From contig BLAL01000356.1 of assembly GCA_015698045.1 (NCBI GenBank), forward strand, positions 1,674,001-1,738,000: a stretch of DNA of 64,000 nucleotides, given 5' to 3'. The first letter of the stretch is position 1, and each line of letters opens with the position of its first letter. This DNA comes from Rhizophagus clarus (lineage: Eukaryota; Glomeromycota; Glomeromycetes; Glomerales; Glomeraceae). A program made the translations under genes and the position numbers. Below the pieces are notes generated by a model that worked only from the letters and a program-made list of their open reading frames with translations, made no database searches and was not told the origin of the DNA. Below are positions 28,676-38,644 of the stretch, in pieces.

Positions 28676-29185
28676 TTATACAGTAGGAGGAGGAGGAGGA
28701 AAATTATCGAGATTAGTAATAGAAGTAGCAGGAGTAGAAGGGGATTGTTGAACTCTATTTGCAATCGCTACAGCTCGAACTGCTGTCTCTTGCTCCGCCA
28801 CAAATTTACGACGCCACCCTTCTCGTTCCTGTCTTAAGGAACTTATCTTCGTCTCCAACCTAGATTTATTTAAAGTTAACGACTGTACTTGAGTTCTTAG
28901 AAGCCTATTTTGGTCTTCCGTTTCTTTTAAATGTCCAATCTCATCTTCTTTGTGAACTACCTTCTTCTCCAACTCTTCCTTTTCCATGAACAAGGAAGCC
29001 GCGACGCCAAGAGCTTGTTGAGCTAAGCCTTCACTTTCTTGAGGCTTATCAATACCTTTTCTTCGAAAATGCCTTCTTCTGACGGCCTTACTTGGTTTAT
29101 TATGTTTTCTTTTATTATTTTGGCCTCGAGAGGCGCGCGAACTGCGGAGTTTTCTGCGAGCAACGTTGGTGTCAGTGCGAGTCAT
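28676..29185 (-). CDS. Antisense basic coiled-coil ORF inside the retrotransposon
   Basis: The product is 169 aa on the strand opposite the retroelement genes, between integrase and 3' LTR. Residues 1-45 are strongly basic (RRKLRSSRASRG and KAVRRRHFRRKG), like a nuclear or DNA-binding segment. Residues of about 65-125 form a heptad coiled coil (EELEKKVVHKEDEIGHLKE), and the tail is Pro-rich. The basic-plus-coiled-coil layout is bZIP-like, though I cannot claim the family. Some plant Ty3/gypsy groups are known to carry antisense extra ORFs in this position. It may regulate or localise the element. Confidence 0.6.
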   Translation of the reverse strand: MTRTDTNVARRKLRSSRASRGQNNKRKHNKPSKAVRRRHFRRKGIDKPQESEGLAQQALGVAASLFMEKEELEKKVVHKEDEIGHLKETEDQNRLLRTQVQSLTLNKSRLETKISSLRQEREGWRRKFVAEQETAVRAVAIANRVQQSPSTPATSITNLDNFPPPPPTV

Positions 29186-29418
29186 ATTGAAAATTAATGA
29201 AGAAAAGAAGATGAAGGTAATTTAGAGATAGTGCGACCTTGATGAAAATTTAAATGAAGAATCTTCCCAGAAATTACCACAAAAATCAACCGAATTTTAT
29301 CAGAAATTACCAACATTTCCCAATCCCATAATTTGAAAAATTTGAAAAAGTAGGATATAAGGGAAGGCTGATCATAGCACCAAATCTTCATCACACGTAC
29401 TCGGTCATTCCTGGCCAA

Positions 29419-29545
29419 GATGATCGGCTTCTATGCCTTGCTAATTTCGGGCTTCGGCACGAATTCCCTTCGGGGGCCTCTTAGCTTGGTATATCACGAG
29501 TGACCCCCATTTACTAGCGGGTTGGGAGTGTGGTGTAGTGAATAG
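29419..29545. other. GC-rich structured segment in the retrotransposon
   Basis: This segment of higher GC has short inverted motifs (GGGCTTCGGC, CCCTTCGGGGGCC) and separates the antisense ORF from the sense extra ORF. I checked for a tRNA and found no T-arm or matching acceptor stem. It may hold a terminator or RNA structure. Confidence 0.35.
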
Positions 29546-29703
29546 AAAAATATGTATCATTATTACATAATGATTTGATCAACAAAATTCGCAATATTGA
29601 GCAAATTTTGAGTTAATATTAATTTAGTGATCGACAATGATGAAGTATGACATAATATGACGATTTAATTATTACATATATATATAGTAAAGTATAAATA
29701 TCG

Positions 29704-29738
<35 letters not shown>

Positions 29739-30169
29739 ATTTTTCTTTATTTTTTATTGATCTTCAAGAAACTCATCCTTTAGAAATAAGACCAATGATT
29801 CCTCCATATTTGGAAGATATGGATATAGAAGAAAAGTTTTTAAAGTCCTATATGCAGTTACAGCGTTCGATACAGCTCAAAAATAGGATTCTATCGTTAG
29901 TAAATGCTTATTTTGTAGGAAAAATACTTGCAGAGATAGAATCAACATCAGAAAGGTTCAGGATGAAGAGAAAGTTGACAAAGCATTACTCGACCATGAC
30001 AGAATATACCTTTGACCTTTTTGAACCTAATCCTTCTCAAATAATGCGAACTAAGTATTTGAACGTTCAAGACATAAGAAAAATGAAACGTCAAGAAATC
30101 CTGGTATTAAGAAGTTATTTGAATCAAGATTTCGCAGGAGCTCAAAATTTAGGGGAGGAGAGTTGTTAG
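29704..30169 (+). CDS. Extra sense ORF after a 32-A run, before the 3' LTR
   Basis: The ATG is at 29735, right at the end of 32 consecutive A (29704-29735). The 144-aa product is Leu/Met/Arg-rich and helical, with no recognised motif (MDFSLFFIDLQETHPLEIRP at the start). Its stop codon lies on the first bases of the 3' LTR (TGTTAG), and the polypurine tract is within its coding end. It could be an env-like or accessory protein position, but no signal peptide or membrane segment is seen. Confidence 0.5.
30149..30163 (+). other. Polypurine tract
   Basis: TTAGGGGAGGAGAGT lies immediately before the 3' LTR TG and is the expected primer for plus-strand synthesis. Confidence 0.8.
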
Positions 30170-30670
30170 ACGAATGATTTGCATTCACGTGATGGTGAAT
30201 ATTAACATTACTGCGCCACAAATGATCAACGTAGTATATAAAGTATATTAAGTATATCTAGTATATTTAGTATATATTTCTTATATATCATTTATAGTAT
30301 ATATAGTATTTATTTCTTATATTTCTTTTATTATTTAAATTTCTTATATATTATTTATTATATTTATATTTTTTATATCTTTTATTATTTATATACTTGA
30401 ATGAAGTTCAATTTGTATAAATATCTTGAATATTCGCTTAAAATAAAGAACAAGTTCAAATGAAGTTGTTTATAATAAAGTTGTAATTGCAAGTGTTATA
30501 AGATTGCCTTATTGTATAAGTTGTTAACGTACCTACAACTAATAAAGATACATTTCAATTATCGAATACACTGCCTTTTAGCGTGTAAGGAATTGATTGG
30601 AATACTTCATAGCTAGTGTCTCCCTGAAGATATTCATAATTCACTACTCGACGGACTGAGTTGGTGAACA
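30164..30670 (+). repeat. 3' LTR
   Basis: Same length and, by eye, same sequence as 21735-22241, which indicates a recent insertion. Confidence 0.93.
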
Positions 30671-31480
30671 ACGTTAAAAATGTTACTAAAAAAAGTTTGA
30701 AAAAGCCCCTTCCCATTTACCTTTCGCCCAAAGTCTGGTTCATAATTCGTCCGGCAATACCTACAAAAAAAAAAAATTAATTAAATTTATTATTATTAAT
30801 AATAATAATAATAGACCCTTCCGGTCTTCCCTTACCTTAATTTCAAAAATCCGGTCGTATTTTTTGTCTGGCAACCCTATAGAAAAAAAAAAAAACAAAC
30901 TAGTTAGATTTATTAAAAAAAAATAACAAAGCTCTTTCCCTTGATCCCCTTACTTCAATTTCAAAAGTCTGGTCATGTTTTCCATTTGGCAACCCTACAA
31001 TAATGAAAAAAAAATAAACTAAGCTGTCTTCAATAAAAAAAGAGAGAAAGAAACATTAGTAACGTTTCTTTAATATTAAAAAAAATCACCTCTCCCTTTT
31101 CCAACTAACATTCCAAAGTCCGGGTTTGTCCAAGGAGTCTGGCAACCTAATACAAATAAAGAAACGTCAGTACGTTTCTTTAATATTTAAAAAAACTCCC
31201 CTTCCCCCATTCCTTACATTCTAAGTCCAGGTTCGTCCAGGAGGCTGTTTTTATTTCATTTCAACAGAATTCATGTTCCGAAAGAATGACCCTAAAGTAA
31301 AGAAAAAGGACCGTTAGGTACGTTCCTACAATTAAAATTAAACAAGTTAAACAACACTTCCCCCTTTTCAACCTACCATTTTACCGAATTCCAGGTCCGG
31401 AAGGTGCTCTAAAGTAAAAAAAGAGAAAAGGAATGTTAGTGACATTCCTACAAAAAAAATAAATAAATTAAAAACCCAAC
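30671..31480. repeat. Satellite, right part, progressively degenerate
   Basis: The array resumes with ACGTTAAAAATGTTAC and continues with diverging units: TTCGTCCGGCAATACCTACA, then GTCTGGCAACCCTA, CATTTGGCAACCCTAC and GAGTCTGGCAACCTAA. Each is followed by an A-rich stretch and a CCCTTCC-like block. No genes are seen. Confidence 0.65.
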
Positions 31481-32603
31481 CTTTCATGTTTAGGGCGGGT
31501 TTATTTTTTCCAACTATAAACAATAAAAACGTTTTTTTTTAACCTTTTTTTTTTAATAAAAAAAAGATTATCAGATCAGTAAATTAGTACGATTGGTAAG
31601 AATGGTGCTGCAATTGATTGATCAAATCCGCAATATTGTGGATTTTGGGGTTGAATTACGGCTAGTGACCCGCAATTCCACAATTCACCTGATCAGTTTT
31701 AGCAGTTTACCAAACCAATTTAATAAAAAAAATGTTTACGCAATATTTTTTTAATTAATTTAACAAAAAAATGTTGCGAAACGTTTTTTCAAAGTATTTT
31801 TAATTAAAAAAAACGTTTCACAACATTTTTTTAATTAATTTAAAGAAAAAATGTTGCGAAATGTTTTTTTGGATTGCTTTAATAAAAAATATTGTGAAAT
31901 TGCAAATAATTCACAATTCCGCAAATGTGCCGCAATTCCGCAATTATTCTGTGGTACTTTGCAGAATTGCGGATAATTGCTTATTTGTGGCACCATCCTT
32001 AATGATCGGTAAGTCATATGATATACCAAAACTGATCGGAATAAAATCTGCAAACCGCAGATTATAGTGAATACCGAAACTATATGTATATCATATGATA
32101 TACTATGCCAAAACGTCGAAATAGTTTCACAGGTTTCAGCAGTTTCAGCAGTTTCGCATACACCATCTTGCCGAAACCTCCTAGTTTTGGCAAGCAACCT
32201 TACAATCAACAAGGAACTGAAGCTGAAATAATTTTTTTAAGATTGCAATTACAGATTCTGGAGTTCCAGATTGAAATAATCATCAATCGGTCATAAATCA
32301 GCAATATAACTGATTACTAACTGATTGCTGACTGATTGCTGACCGATTACTTACTAAATCTCATCTGACACTAATCAGTCATCAATCCAATATAGCTGAT
32401 TGATAATTGATAGTTAAATTGACACTAATCTGCTATCAATCGATCACCAATTGGTTATATGACTGATTGGTAACCGATCAAAATTAGTGCCTGATTGATG
32501 ACTGATAGGTAACAGATTGAAAGAATTGGCAACCAATCGGTTACCAATCAGTCACCAATCAGTCATATGACCGACTGATGGCCGATTTATTATATTTTGA
32601 CCT
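31481..32603. repeat. Non-coding repeat mosaic left of element copy 2
   Basis: Sections include AACGTTTT/AAAACGTT and AATGTTGCGAAA inverted motifs (31720-31880), repeated TTCCGCAATT motifs (31620-31990), GTTTCAGCA repeats (32125-32160), and degenerate tandem CTGATTG / CCAATCAG motifs (32290-32590) in both senses. Nothing coding can be supported. Confidence 0.5.
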
Positions 32604-34097
32604 GTGTATTCTGTTACCAATATTACGAATCTAATCATTAACAGTAATAATAGCAAAACTATTCGGCTAGATAGAAATGACAGAAGATATTTCATTCCAG
32701 ATATTTCAGAAAAGTACGTTAATAATGGTATTGGTATGGACTACTATTATGCTCCATTAGATTTGGCTATAAAAAATCCAGAAGTTGGTAAAGCCTTTTA
32801 TTCCTATGCATTAGAATATGTAAAGCTTAATTCAGATTTTGATGAACGTAAGATCCCTATGACAAAAACCAAACTAATGATGATAAATAGAGATATCAAT
32901 AAAGTTCACGAATTTATTAAAGAAAAATATATAATCCAGTATAGAGATCTAGATGAATCCTCATCTGTATTATATCACGATTTTAAAGCTTAGTTTGCTA
33001 CATATGCCAGTTCTAATAAAAAACCCTTCACTGTACAGGAATTTACTCGTGCAATAGGAGAGCTTGAAATAAAAGCTAAACAAAAGAGAGTTGGAGATCG
33101 AAAAGCTGATAAAAGACTTCAATGGTATTCAGCTACATATACTAATCTTTATACTATATTCATAAAAAAGAATATGATAGATGAAGCTGAAAATATTGAA
33201 GTACCTGAAGGTTATAAAGAATCTAAAGTTCTTATAGAGATTCCACCTGAAAGACTTCCTAATTCTGTTTGTGAGCAGGAGAAAGTAATGGATTCTCAGT
33301 CAGAACAAGAGGAGGCAGAAGACCAACCCGTTACTTCAGAATCTGTTGAAAATCTAATAGATAACTTCATAACAAAACTAAATACTCTTATACCACCTTC
33401 GGCTAAGTCAGAGCAAGAACCAGATATAGAGGAAGAACCAAAGCAAGAATCAGAGATAGAGTTAGAACCATACGGAATACCTGGTCCTTCTATACCAGTT
33501 GAACCATCTATATCACAAGAAGTATCAAAGCCAGTTCAAAAAGTTGATCCAGATCCCATGCCTAAAATGAATACTACCAAATATTGGGAATGGATAGATA
33601 GACATAAATATGACAACATAAAGCCCTGGTACAAAAATTCTCGTGATGAAATGATAGATGAGCTATATTTTACAGCCAAAGAATGTTAGGCTAAATATAT
33701 AGACGAAGATGACCCCTATAACTGGGATATCCTCTTAGCCGAATTGGAAGAATTTGATAAGATTATAAGAAGAGATAACCTATATCTTGCCCAATTTGGT
33801 GATACTATAGATAAGCTAAAAGAATGGATCAAATATAATGATGAGGTGGATAGGCACATAAAATGTATAGAACTTGCTGACTATCTAAGAAAATATATTG
33901 AGAATAAGGAAACCGTATTTGTAGAACCTCCTTCTGGCTATAAAGTTGCAAAATTACAACCAAAGATAATAGAATGCCATAGCCAAATAAATGAACGTAA
34001 ATGTATGGAGACCAATGGTGAGGAATACGAATCAGATTATAATGATAGCTTATCTGATGATGGCTTATTGATGATATTAATTAATTATAAGAGCTAG
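32604..34097 (+). pseudogene. Helicase gene, 5'-truncated, with a different core
   Basis: It starts mid-helicase at a segment with TNITNLIINSNN and DRNDRRYFIPDIS, the sensor and Arg region. A TAG interrupts it at about 32990 and another TAG replaces a Trp codon at 33687-33689. From about 33330 the product is close to copy 1 (ESVENLIDNF, PKMNTTKYWEWIDRHKYD, KIIRRDNLYLAQFGD). The preceding part (LDLAIKNPEVGKAFYSYA, IDEAENIEVPEGYK) belongs to a different helicase subtype. This points to recombination between element lineages. Confidence 0.8.
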
Positions 34098-34166
34098 TTA
34101 TTTTATTTTTTTCAAATATAATAACGAAAAATTAGTAATTAAATAAATACTATATATTTCAAAGAA

Positions 34167-36004
34167 ATATTTTCAAGACTAGTTCGTCATTTACCAAATA
34201 GGCCAGATATCATAGAAGTTAAGTTTAGTGGCCGACAGTTCTCTAGAGAAAGAATTGCAAATCTTGATCAAAAACTTGAAGCCCGATATCCAGGCAAACA
34301 GTTTCAAATCTTACTTCCTTATGAGAATTGGAAGCCAGGTTGCTGGACTACTAATGAAGATGACACAAATCTTTTCTTCTTACTTGACCACTATGATGAG
34401 AGCCAAATGCCTGATAATATAGGTGATCCAGAATGGTTTGATAACTTTATCATTTATATAAAGAGATTTACCAGTGGTATCAGGTGGATGTGGCGATACA
34501 AATGATTGCCTTTATCAATGCTTAAAAATGGCTTATGGCTCTTATTCGAATATGCTTCAAAGTATTGAAAAGTCTGAGTACATTAAAGATTATATAAATT
34601 TGGCATGAGATGATCCTATTCCAATTGCCTGTATTAAAAAAATAGAATGATTAGCTCAAAGTATTGCTATCAATGTAGTAGGTGATTATACTTATATTTC
34701 TAAGAGTCCAGCACAAAGAAGAATAACCCTCACTCTCACTAATGGACACTATTCTCTCGTACTCAATCCAGATAGAAAACATCCCAGCTTTGAATGTAAA
34801 AGGCCAAAAAAGTTTATAACTTATCAGGAGAATGAAGTAAATGATATAGTTCACATATATAATGGAAAGGCAATTAAGTCTATTACCGTCCAGCAATTTC
34901 AAAAACTTAAGTTTAGCAAAAACTACTCCTTTGTTCTAGCTAAACGTCAAGAATTATTGGAAAAGGCATATATCAGAATTAATGCAGAACGAGATGCATT
35001 TTTACTGGAGACGAAAAAGCTGGACCTTCCAATTGATATATCATTACTTGATTGGGACATAAAGAAAACAGCTCTTTGGCTATTCGAAAAATTAAGTGTA
35101 GGTATTCCTGCTAATGAACCTTTTGATGCACTTGAAACACAATGGATAAGTAAAGCAATGATGGGAGGAATTATCTGGGCACAAAATAACTGGAAAGGAT
35201 ATGGAAGGAGTTATGATGATACAAGTCTTTATCCTAGTATTCAACAGTTAGCTTTAAACTTTCCTATCGGTAAAGGTAAGTTTCAGATTTTAAAAGACTT
35301 TACTAACCATCAAGAATATAGCCATTTTGGAATATTTCATGCAAGTATTGAAAGAAAGAATACCCCACTATTTCGATATAATTACCACAATGTATATACT
35401 CATATTGATCTTACACATGCCAAAGCTCTTGATCTTCAAGTTACATTAATTCAGGATGGAGTTTCTAATGCCCTTATTTATGAAAAAGAAACCTGAATTT
35501 GAGGTAGTGTAATCTTTGGAGAGTATATAGATTTTCTCTTTAAAATTAAGAATCAAGGTGGTATCGCTAGCCAAGTAGCTAAAGAATTCTTAATACATTA
35601 TGGGGTGCACTTTGCCAAAGAAAGAAAACATACAAGACTCTTACAACATTGAGTAAGTCTTTTGACTTTCCAGATGGTGAGGTATTAGACTCGATTGTAC
35701 CAATAGGAGAAGAGAAGTGGAGATTCCAATTTACGAATTCAGGTAATCCCTTTAAAGGTGAATATCCAAGAATTGCCCATTTCTTCTAGCACATAGTCGA
35801 AAGTTTATTTCTGAAATGGTACAACCCTATATGGATAAAGTTAGACGTATTCATACTGATGGGTTCATTCTAGAAGAAGATGTTAACAACTCTCCTCTTT
35901 ATACCTGCTCTAAAGATGTCTTTAAGACTCTAAAAGCTCTTAAATTCAAAAGAGAAGGAGAGTGTCATGTAAAAAATGCTAACCAAGTGGTATGGACTGT
36001 ATAA
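34167..36004 (+). pseudogene. Family B DNA polymerase, decayed
   Basis: It aligns over its full length with the copy 1 polymerase. The start codon is ATA at 34167, and in-frame stops occur at about 34606, 34648 and 35494. Frameshifts lie near 34470, 35580 and 35785. The OTU-like GDTNDCLYQCL box, motif A (YDDTSLYPSI) and motif C (IHTDGF) remain, so the ancestor had the same architecture. Confidence 0.88.
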
Positions 36005-36040
36005 TTAAATATTTTTTTCCTTAGATGTAGTAATAAAAAA

Positions 36041-36463
36041 ATGGAACACGACTCATTTCCATTCACAAACAAACATCCTAGTTTTATCAAGCATGAAACG
36101 TATTTGGCTGATATTATAGAAGCTTTAAAGAATGTTATATTGGCAGGTTTACGAGATGGATACAATAAAGAAAGTTATCTTATAAAAAATCACATAAACT
36201 ATATTAAGAAAATAGAGTCTGCCAATAATCCAGAAGGCTATATTCATTATACAGCTAAGAAATTATTGCCAAATAAAGAATCGTATGCTGAGAAGGTTGC
36301 CATGATTCGAGCAAAGTATTCACATAATCCAGACCTTGCTTTTAGTATTATAAAGGTCTATGATTTATATAATCGTATTCCTAAGGAAGTACCACCTAGA
36401 CGTAAACTTAATGAAAATGAAGCTGAAGATATATTAGCTGAACTTCTTAGCAATAAGCCATAA
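36041..36463 (+). CDS. Conserved element protein of unknown function (copy 2)
   Basis: The product is 140 aa, intact, with about 80 percent similarity by eye to the 144-aa protein at 8005-8439. It starts MEHDSFPFTNKHPSF. It remains open while the genes on both sides are broken, so it may have been lost last or may still be expressed. No function is recognised. Confidence 0.7.
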   Translation: MEHDSFPFTNKHPSFIKHETYLADIIEALKNVILAGLRDGYNKESYLIKNHINYIKKIESANNPEGYIHYTAKKLLPNKESYAEKVAMIRAKYSHNPDLAFSIIKVYDLYNRIPKEVPPRRKLNENEAEDILAELLSNKP

Positions 36464-36494
36464 ATTTATTATTAAAAATTTGCATAAAGACTGA

Positions 36495-36619
36495 TAACGA
36501 AGTAACTTTGTCACTAGGCATTTTTCATTTTTTTGTACAAAGGCTGATGACGAAGTAACTTTGTCACTAGGTATTATTTATTTTTTTGTACAAAGGCTGA
36601 TGACGAAGTAACTTTGTCA
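36495..36619. repeat. Triple near-palindrome at 53-bp spacing (copy 2)
   Basis: Sites are at 36495-36513 (one arm base changed), 36548-36566 and 36601-36619, with TGACGAAGTAACTTTGTCA in this orientation. They lie in the same gene interval and have the same spacing as in copy 1. Confidence 0.88.
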
Positions 36620-36689
36620 CTAGGTATTATTTATTTTTAGAAAAAATCATAATTGAACATAGCCTATACTAATGTATTAATAAAAAAAG

Positions 36690-37337
36690 ATGAGTGCTAA
36701 TAGATATACTATTAATCCATTGACTGGTAGAACAATTCGTATTGGTGGTTCAACATTCAATCAGCTAGTTATAGAAGCATATGATTATCTTGATAGCGGA
36801 TTGGTTCAAAGAGCAACTGCACCTCCACTTACAGAAGCAAGGCAAAGTTATCTCAATATAGAAACTGGATATATGGTTCAATATGGGACTAGAACGTATT
36901 TTTATTTAATTCAAAGAGCTTATGAAATAATAGAAGATTATTATCTTGTTCCCCCAAGATTTGTAGAAATTGTGCAATCCTATTCTTCTCTATTATATTT
37001 ACATGGTACTCAAAGAAGACTTGAACATATTGATGTTGCACTTAGAAGAGTTAACTTTTATGCTGAATGGAATTGGCTTAATCCAGACTATAGGCAAAGG
37101 GTTGAAGAAATACGCCAATTTGTTGAAAGAAGACAAAGAGAAATACGCTAATTTGTTGAAAGAAGACAAAGAAAAACACGCCAATTTGTTGAAAGAAGAC
37201 AAAGAGAAACACAACAAGAGGCACAATTAAGAAGGCTTGCCAAACTTAACATTGCCTTATGTAAAGAGTGCCAAATGCCTGTAAATCTTAATAAGTTACC
37301 TGAAAACGGTCTTTGTGAAGACTGCAGTAAAGAATAA
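36690..37337 (+). pseudogene. 2-cysteine-adaptor-like zinc-ribbon gene, one stop
   Basis: The N-terminal NPLTGRTIRIGGSTFNQL and second repeat are kept. A TAA at 37149-37151 interrupts the frame inside an expanded 33-bp repeat (QFVERRQREIR-type, three copies, 37100-37205). After the stop the frame continues to the CKEC and CEDC zinc ribbon and ends at 37337. A CAA to TAA change would explain the stop. Confidence 0.8.
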
Positions 37338-37396
37338 ATATAAAAAACAGGTAATTAAATTATTTTATTTTTTATATAGAAAATTTCGAATAAAAG

Positions 37397-37969
37397 ATGG
37401 TTGAGCAAATTAGAAAATACTGCCCAGTTTGTGGACTTGCATTGGCCAAGCCAAGAAGAGGCTTATCTACTATTGAATTTTGACGTACAGTGCATGGATG
37501 TGCTGATATAGATAGCTTACATGAAAGTATATATAAGCTAATCAAAATATTTAGATGTATTTCACAAGATGATGAACTTACTTTTGCCTTTACTCGAGAC
37601 TATGAGTATTAGCTGGAATACAAGAATCCCTCTATACCAGAAGATTTTGAATTGATTAAAATTTGGCTACTTAAACAGATTAATGAGCTGGATAGAGATG
37701 TAGGAAAAAAAGCTTTATATCGATTATTATTTGATTTATATGCAGAAGAAGGGATAAATGAACCCTTTGCCATATTTTATGATATATATTGTGATAAAGT
37801 GAATAATCCATTAAGCAAAAACTTTGTTTCTCATGCATTAAGGGCTCTTGGTCTAGTAACAAAAATGTTAAGAATAGTAGTAGATGGCAGGGAAAAAAGT
37901 ATTATATCTATAAATGCGACTAGAGAAGAGTTGCTTGAGCTTTTTAGAAAGAATGGAATAGACTATTGA
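37397..37969 (+). pseudogene. Zinc-finger / winged-helix gene, two stops
   Basis: Homologue of 6575-7135. The start MVEQIRKYCPVCG is kept; TGA at 37481-37483 and TAG at 37610-37612 interrupt it. The C-terminal winged-helix-like part is open and well conserved. Its 3' end overlaps the convergent ATPase C-part ORF, as in copy 1. Confidence 0.82.
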
Positions 37970-38462
37970 TTCCTACCTGCAAGATAGGCTTCTTCATTAA
38001 GCCATCATTGAATAGTTTTAGAAGTGCTTCGATGCCTTCTATTATTTTTTTATCACTTAGAGAACGCTCATTCAAAAGTTCTCTATATCGATCAAAAAGT
38101 GATAATGATACTGGGAAGCTATCTCTAGTAACATATACATTCTTAACTTGAGATAGGAATTTCTTATACTCATCTCCAAAAGTACGATCATTTATTCCAT
38201 AAGCTTCTCTAAAAACATATTTAGCCCAAATATCTGAATTTTTTGCCTTCGATAAGGCGTCTTGTTTCAAGTAAAGTTTACGTTCCTTAGGAGAAGGAAA
38301 GTTCTGGGCAAATTCCTCTAACAAATTATTCTTTTTAGCTTCAGCTATTGCCTTCTGTCTATAAGAAGTAAATCGACTAAGATCATTCTTAGATGATTCT
38401 AAAATCGTTCTAGAATCATTCTTGGATGATCTTAGATCGATTTTAGATGAATCTGTGATCAT
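37944..38462 (-). CDS. ATPase C-terminal domain as a separate ORF (copy 2)
   Basis: The product is 172 aa, starting at ATG 38460-38462 in the SSKIDLRSSKND repeat stretch. It contains the whole C-terminal domain of the copy 1 ATPase (FTSYRQKAIAEAKKN to the end LFHSF). No Walker motifs are present and no ATPase core is found upstream. The frame is intact. Either the ATPase core was deleted, or the C-terminal domain was once an independent gene. Confidence 0.6.
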   Translation of the reverse strand: MITDSSKIDLRSSKNDSRTILESSKNDLSRFTSYRQKAIAEAKKNNLLEEFAQNFPSPKERKLYLKQDALSKAKNSDIWAKYVFREAYGINDRTFGDEYKKFLSQVKNVYVTRDSFPVSLSLFDRYRELLNERSLSDKKIIEGIEALLKLFNDGLMKKPILQVGINSLFHSF

Positions 38463-38644
38463 TCTAGATTAGAGTTATTCGTGGGTGTGGTTGAAGAGGA
38501 TATAGAGGCGTTGTCTTTGGGTGGGCTGTTGTTAACTGGAGTTATGTTATTGACATTTGTAATCATTTCTTGGTTGTTGTTATTAACGCTTAAAGAGTTT
38601 CTTTTTGCGTTTCTGGCAGAACTTCTAGTAGAACGAGTAGACAT
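38459..38644 (-). CDS. Small Ser/Asn-rich ORF abutting the ATPase C-part
   Basis: The product is 61 aa, MSTRSTRSSARNAKRN then Asn/Ser/Thr/Pro-rich. Its TGA overlaps the next ATG (ATGA). It does not resemble any part of copy 1. It may be the new upstream end produced by the truncation or a short gene in a related lineage. Low confidence as a real protein. Confidence 0.35.
   Translation of the reverse strand: MSTRSTRSSARNAKRNSLSVNNNNQEMITNVNNITPVNNSPPKDNASISSSTTPTNNSNLE

Larger units (their letters stand above)
21735..30670 (+). mobile_element. Ty3/gypsy LTR retrotransposon, young
   Basis: Two 507-bp LTRs (21735-22241 and 30164-30670) look identical by eye, begin TGTTAG and end GAACA. The target duplication is ACGT (21731-21734 and 30671-30674); removing the element and one duplicate restores the satellite palindrome. 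Order inside is PBS, gag-pro-RT-RNase H ORF, integrase (one frameshift), an antisense ORF, a 32-A run, an extra sense ORF and a polypurine tract. The RT-then-integrase order and chromovirus-like motifs fit Ty3/gypsy (Metaviridae). Confidence 0.93.
32604..38644. mobile_element. Truncated, inverted relative of the Region 1 transposon (copy 2)
   Basis: Gene order on the plus strand is helicase C-part, polymerase, unknown 140-aa gene, triple palindrome, 2-cysteine-adaptor-like gene, zinc-finger gene and ATPase C-part (minus). This is the same order as 12744 to 6000 of copy 1 in reverse complement. Integrase, protease, gag, coiled-coil gene and inverted repeats are missing. Most frames have stops or frameshifts. 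The two copies are clearly diverged, so this is an older insertion of a related lineage. Confidence 0.88.

Noticed and set aside
29194-29418. 74-aa minus-strand ORF upstream of the antisense gene
   Set aside because: No homologous features or coding-like composition; probably leader sequence.
29419-29545. tRNA gene in the GC-rich segment
   Set aside because: No T-arm consensus and no 7-bp acceptor stem could be paired.
34167-37969. Stop-codon recoding in copy 2 genes
   Set aside because: All three stop types occur together with frameshifts and a lost start codon, so decay is simpler.
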